Below are positions 5,788-8,111 of a stretch of 8,111 nucleotides of DNA, piece by piece. A program made the translations under genes and the position numbers. The notes under the pieces were generated by a model that was not told the DNA's origin, did not search any database, and saw only the letters and a list, made by a program, of their open reading frames with translations. Numbering within the stretch: position 1 is the stretch's first letter; each line of letters starts with the position of its first letter. The stretch comes from Actinomycetota bacterium (GTDB taxonomy: Bacteria > Actinomycetota > Thermoleophilia > Gaiellales > Gaiellaceae): assembly GCA_019236545.1 (NCBI GenBank), contig JAFAIV010000363.1, positions 1 to 8,111 of the forward strand, read 5' to 3'.

Positions 5788-6185
5788 CCCGGGAGCTCGG
5801 TGAAGCCCGGCGCGCTGTAGCCGTGGCCGGGGATCGCTCCGACCACGAGCACCTTGGCGGGCTGGTCGTGGGTCGTCAGCTGCCGCAGCTGAGCCGGACC
5901 GACCCGCACCATGACGCCGGGGTCGAGCGGGATCTCCTCGTCGTCGACGTGGAGGCAGGCGCGGCCTTCGAGGCCGAAGTAGACCTCCTCCTGCCCGTCG
6001 TTGGCGGTCTCCGCCGACTCGCCGGTCATGCCGTGATGGGCGTGCTCCGGGCCGGCCCATCCCGGCTGGAGGTCGAACACCTGCATGCCGAACGCGCTCA
6101 CGCCGAGCGACGCCCGGGCGTGGATGAACGCACCGCCGAAGCTCCGCGGCATCTCGTCGACGCGCATCACCGTCACATCGGCCAT
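5784..6185 (-). CDS. Small single-domain cupin protein
   Basis: Cytoplasmic beta-barrel (cupin) protein of 133 aa with unknown substrate; there is no signal peptide or membrane segment. FGMQVFDLQPGWAGPEHAHH (32-51) leads into cupin motif 1: H48 and H50 are candidate metal ligands and E67 in QEEVYFGLEG (65-74) a third. The gap between HxH and Glu is 16 residues instead of the usual 3-4, so about 12 residues (HGMTGESAETAN region) are inserted in that loop. Motif 2 (PLDPGVMVRVGPAQLRQL, 86-103) lacks the usual His; Gln/Arg stand there, so the metal site may be incomplete or absent. ATG 6185 has a strong AAAGGAG at 6198-6192, 6 bases away. It lies 84 bases behind the MFS gene and is probably its operon partner. 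The stop codon overlaps that of ftsI tail to tail. The fold call is good; a function such as sugar isomerase, oxygenase or sensor is open. Confidence 0.87.
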   Translation of the reverse strand: MADVTVMRVDEMPRSFGGAFIHARASLGVSAFGMQVFDLQPGWAGPEHAHHGMTGESAETANDGQEEVYFGLEGRACLHVDDEEIPLDPGVMVRVGPAQLRQLTTHDQPAKVLVVGAIPGHGYSAPGFTELPG

Positions 6186-6269
6186 CTGGGGCTCCTTTCC
6201 CGTAGGCGCAGCCTGCCGCCGGGGTCCTAACGGCTCGCGGCCCGTCTCGCAAGCCGGTTCCCAGGAGCG
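6186..6269 (-). other. Spacer between MFS transporter and cupin genes with a hairpin
   Basis: The 84 bases hold the cupin ribosome binding site and an inverted repeat at 6231-6256. In the minus-strand transcript CGGCUUGCG (6256-6248) can pair with CGCGAGCCG (6239-6231), 9 pairs including one G-U, around an 8-base loop. Only UU follows, not a U-run, so it is a weak intrinsic terminator at best. It could partly separate the two genes, slow RNA decay after the transporter, or mean nothing. The mismatch on the plus strand (C-A) favours a role, if any, in the minus-strand RNA. No clear promoter for the cupin gene was found. Confidence 0.3.
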
Positions 6270-7442
6270 TCACGAGGCGCTGCGCAGTTGCGAGCGGAGC
6301 ACGCCGAGGGCGACGAGGCCGACGCCCCCGCAGAAGCCGATCCCGGCGGTGCGGATCGAGCTGTAGTGGATCGCGATCCCGGCGGCGATCACCGGTGTCG
6401 AGAGGCCGAGGTAGCAGGTGACGAAGAAGCTCGACGCGGTCTCGCCGCGGCGCTCGGCGGGCGCGCGCTCCGCGATCGCCGCGAGGCCGGCGCTGATGAT
6501 CACGCCCTGGCCGAGCCCGGTGAAGACCGCGCTCGCGAACAGCGCGGCCAGCGAGTCGGCGGCGAGCGACACTGCCAGCAGCGCGACCCCCACGACCAGG
6601 AAGACGCAGCCGGCTGCGAGCGGGTTCGGGACGCGCACGACCACGGCCTGGCCGACGAGCGACATCATGAAGAGCAGGAAGACGAGCAGGCCCGTCAGCG
6701 CTGGGCTGTGGTGGTTCAGGCCGAGGCTGAGGAACTCCGGCGCGACCGAGCTGAAGACGCCGGAGACGGCGAACGCGGCGACTCCGGCGAGCGCTGCGCG
6801 GACGAACGTCGCGCGCACCTCGTCCGGGATCCCGAGCCGCTGGAGCCGGAGGCGCATCTCGCCGCGGGATACCGTCTCCGGGACGAGCAGCAGCCCGGCA
6901 GTCGCGGCGGCGACGAGCCCGAGGTCGACCGCGTAGGGCGTCCGCAGCGGGTGCGGTGCCCACTGCGCGAGCAATCCGGAGAGAAGCGAGCCGCTGCCGA
7001 GCCCGCCGAGGTTGGCGACGACGGCGACGAAGCTCGCGAGCCGGCGGCGCCCGCGCGGTGCGAGGTCGATCACGTACGCCGTCGCCGTGCCGGTGAAGAC
7101 GCCGGCCGAGAAGCCGGAGACGACGCGGCCGACGTAGATCGGCACGAGCGACTGCGCGAGCAGGAAGAGGAGCGCGCTGCCGGCGGAGAGTGCGAGCCCG
7201 AAGAGCAGGAGCGGCTTGCGCCCGAGCTGGTCGGAGAGGTTGCCGAAGAGGATCAGCCCGGCGACGACGCCGAAGGCGTAGATCCCGAAGATCACCGTGA
7301 CGAGCAGCGAGCCGAAGCCGTAGCGTTGCGCGTAGAGCGGGTAGAGCGGCGTCGGCAGCGTCGTGCCGACCATCGCGACCCAGAACGCGAGGACGGCGAG
7401 CACGAAGCCGACGGCCGACTTCGATCCCCCGTCGCCGTCCAC
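6270..7442 (-). CDS. Major facilitator superfamily (MFS) transporter
   Basis: Polytopic inner-membrane transporter of 390 aa, with about 12 predicted membrane helices in two halves and a cytoplasmic loop near 190-215. Motif A between helices 2 and 3 is well kept: GNLSDQLGRKPLL (67-79). GRVVSGFSAGVFTGTATAYVIDLAP (105-129) matches the helix 4-5 region, and LLLVPETVSR (184-193) ends helix 6, as in drug/H+ antiporter-like and sugar-type members. The second half includes ERAPAERRGETASSFFVTCYLGLSTP (325-350). The substrate is unknown; an efflux role is a reasonable guess. I take GTG 7442-7440 as start; GTG 7403-7401 (codon 14) is a possible later start but would cut into helix 1. The frame stays open beyond 7442, but there it runs antisense to murE. 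No Shine-Dalgarno precedes the start. It lies on the opposite strand from the dcw genes, diverges from murE by 16 bases, and probably forms an operon with the cupin gene. Confidence 0.9.
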   Translation of the reverse strand: MDGDGGSKSAVGFVLAVLAFWVAMVGTTLPTPLYPLYAQRYGFGSLLVTVIFGIYAFGVVAGLILFGNLSDQLGRKPLLLFGLALSAGSALLFLLAQSLVPIYVGRVVSGFSAGVFTGTATAYVIDLAPRGRRRLASFVAVVANLGGLGSGSLLSGLLAQWAPHPLRTPYAVDLGLVAAATAGLLLVPETVSRGEMRLRLQRLGIPDEVRATFVRAALAGVAAFAVSGVFSSVAPEFLSLGLNHHSPALTGLLVFLLFMMSLVGQAVVVRVPNPLAAGCVFLVVGVALLAVSLAADSLAALFASAVFTGLGQGVIISAGLAAIAERAPAERRGETASSFFVTCYLGLSTPVIAAGIAIHYSSIRTAGIGFCGGVGLVALGVLRSQLRSAS

Positions 7443-7458
7443 GAGTACATTCTGGCCG
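7443..7458. promoter_or_regulatory. Divergent 16-base spacer with candidate back-to-back -10 elements
   Basis: This is the only AT-richer stretch nearby and carries TACATT (7446-7451) on the plus strand, a TAnnnT-type -10 ending 7 bases before the murE ATG. On the minus strand CAGAAT (7454-7449) ends 6 bases before the MFS GTG. At normal -10 to start distances both transcripts would begin at or within a base of the start codon, that is, be leaderless. The two hexamers overlap, so polymerase could occupy only one at a time. No convincing -35 was found for either; for murE it would lie inside the MFS gene. The plus-strand element is the better supported. Confidence 0.5.
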
Positions 7459-8111
7459 ATGGACCTGGAGCGGCTCGCCGGTGCCCTCGACCCGGTGGAC
7501 GTGCACGCGCGGCGGGCGGTCGAGGTGCTCGACCTCGCGTACGACGCGCGCCACGTGCAGCCGGGGGCGCTCTTCTTCTGCGTCCCTGGCGAGAGGCACG
7601 ACGGCCACGAGTTCGCGCACCAGGCCGTCTCGAACGGCGCCGTGGCGCTCGTCGTCGAGCGCGTCCTCGACGTGGGCGTGCCGCAGGTCGTCGTCCGCGA
7701 CGCGCGCGCGGCGATGGCACCCGCCGCCGACCTCTTCTTCGGGCACCCGACCGAGGAGCTCGAGGTGCTCGGCGTCACGGGGACGAGCGGCAAGACGACG
7801 ACGTCGTTCCTCCTCTTCGCGATCCTCGCGGCGGCCGGGCGGCGGCCGGGGCTGATGGGGACGGTCGAGGCGCGCGTGGGCGGCGAGCGGCGCGGGGTGG
7901 AGCGGACGACGCCGGAGGCGATCGACCTGCAGCGGCTCTTCCGCGAGATGCTCGACGCGGGCGACCGCTCCTGCGCGATCGAGGCCTCGTCGCACGCGTC
8001 GGAGCTGCACCGGCTCGACCGCGTGCGCTTCCGGACGCTCGTCTTCACGAACCTCTCCCAGGACCACCTCGACTTCCACGGCGACATGGAGTCGTACTTC
8101 CAGGCGAAGCG
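7459..8111 (+). CDS. murE: UDP-N-acetylmuramoyl-tripeptide synthetase MurE (N-terminal 217 codons, cut by window end)
   Basis: Cytoplasmic ATP-dependent Mur ligase that adds the third residue, usually meso-diaminopimelate or L-lysine, to UDP-MurNAc-L-Ala-D-Glu. The first domain (about 1-100) has the MurE/MurF-type pattern QPGALFFCVPGERHDGHEFA (34-53), which binds the UDP part. The central domain begins with the P-loop GVTGTSGKTTT (105-115), with K112. GLMGTV (131-136), TTPEAIDLQRL (150-160), EASSHA (175-180) and FTNLSQDHLDFHG (196-208) are MurE-specific landmarks. The residue motif that would tell diaminopimelate from lysine use lies beyond the window. The P-loop distance from ATG 7459 is normal for MurE, which supports this start; there is no Shine-Dalgarno, and a -10 hexamer lies only 7 bases upstream. 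It normally follows ftsI directly, but here it is separated by two inverted genes and so needs its own promoter. Confidence 0.96.
   Translation, partial: MDLERLAGALDPVDVHARRAVEVLDLAYDARHVQPGALFFCVPGERHDGHEFAHQAVSNGAVALVVERVLDVGVPQVVVRDARAAMAPAADLFFGHPTEELEVLGVTGTSGKTTTSFLLFAILAAAGRRPGLMGTVEARVGGERRGVERTTPEAIDLQRLFREMLDAGDRSCAIEASSHASELHRLDRVRFRTLVFTNLSQDHLDFHGDMESYFQAK

Noticed and set aside
5789..5810. CCGGG...CCCGG inverted repeat just past ftsI as a terminator
   Set aside because: The stem is only 5 pairs with a 12-base loop and no T-run, and it lies in the cupin coding sequence; chance is likely in such GC-rich DNA.
3544..8079. A 1511-codon open frame on the minus strand
   Set aside because: It runs antisense through ftsL, ftsI and murE and through the cupin and MFS genes in another frame. 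Its translation is low-complexity Arg/Ala/Asp/Leu-rich. Long false frames of this kind are normal in very GC-rich DNA.
7443..8087. Upstream extension of the MFS frame to a 605-residue protein
   Set aside because: The extra N-terminal part is Ser/Arg-rich, not membrane-like, and lies antisense to the clear murE coding sequence.

Overview
The window is very GC-rich, dense DNA with strong G/C preference at third codon positions and several GTG starts. Gene content and composition point to a high-GC Gram-positive bacterium. A deep-branching actinobacterium (Thermoleophilia/Gaiellales-like) is my best guess, but that is inference from style, not a database match. No RNA gene, mobile element, CRISPR array or long non-coding stretch was seen; gaps between genes run from 2 to 109 bases.

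Region 1 (1-1390, minus strand) is a compact operon read right to left. It holds an ECF-type sigma factor, an O6-alkylguanine-DNA alkyltransferase (ogt) joined to it by an ATGA overlap, and 2 bases further on the 5' part of a secreted protein of unknown function that runs off the window. Region 2 (1423-2250, plus) is a PfkB-family sugar/nucleoside kinase, divergent from the sigma factor across 32 bases.

Region 3 (2291-5787, plus) is the start of a division and cell wall (dcw) cluster: mraZ, rsmH, ftsL-like and ftsI, each overlapping the next (35, 1 and 4 bases). In front of mraZ lies a good -35/-10 pair covered by four TGGKN boxes at exact 10-base spacing. This is the arrangement expected for MraZ autoregulation.

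Region 4 (5784-7442, minus) interrupts the dcw order. A small cupin protein and a 12-TM-type MFS transporter sit on the opposite strand between ftsI and murE, which are usually adjacent. The cupin and ftsI stop codons share one CTAG. Region 5 (7459-8111, plus) is the N-terminal part of murE, cut by the window edge. It needs its own promoter, and a candidate -10 hexamer lies so close to the ATG that the mRNA would be leaderless.

The dcw genes work together: MraZ controls the cluster, RsmH methylates 16S rRNA, FtsL and FtsI act in the septal peptidoglycan machine, and MurE adds the third amino acid to the peptidoglycan precursor. I see no wholly new system. The points most worth following are the ECF-ogt-secreted protein operon without an anti-sigma gene, the phased MraZ operator over the core promoter, and the inverted cupin/MFS pair splitting the dcw cluster with a 16-base divergent promoter.
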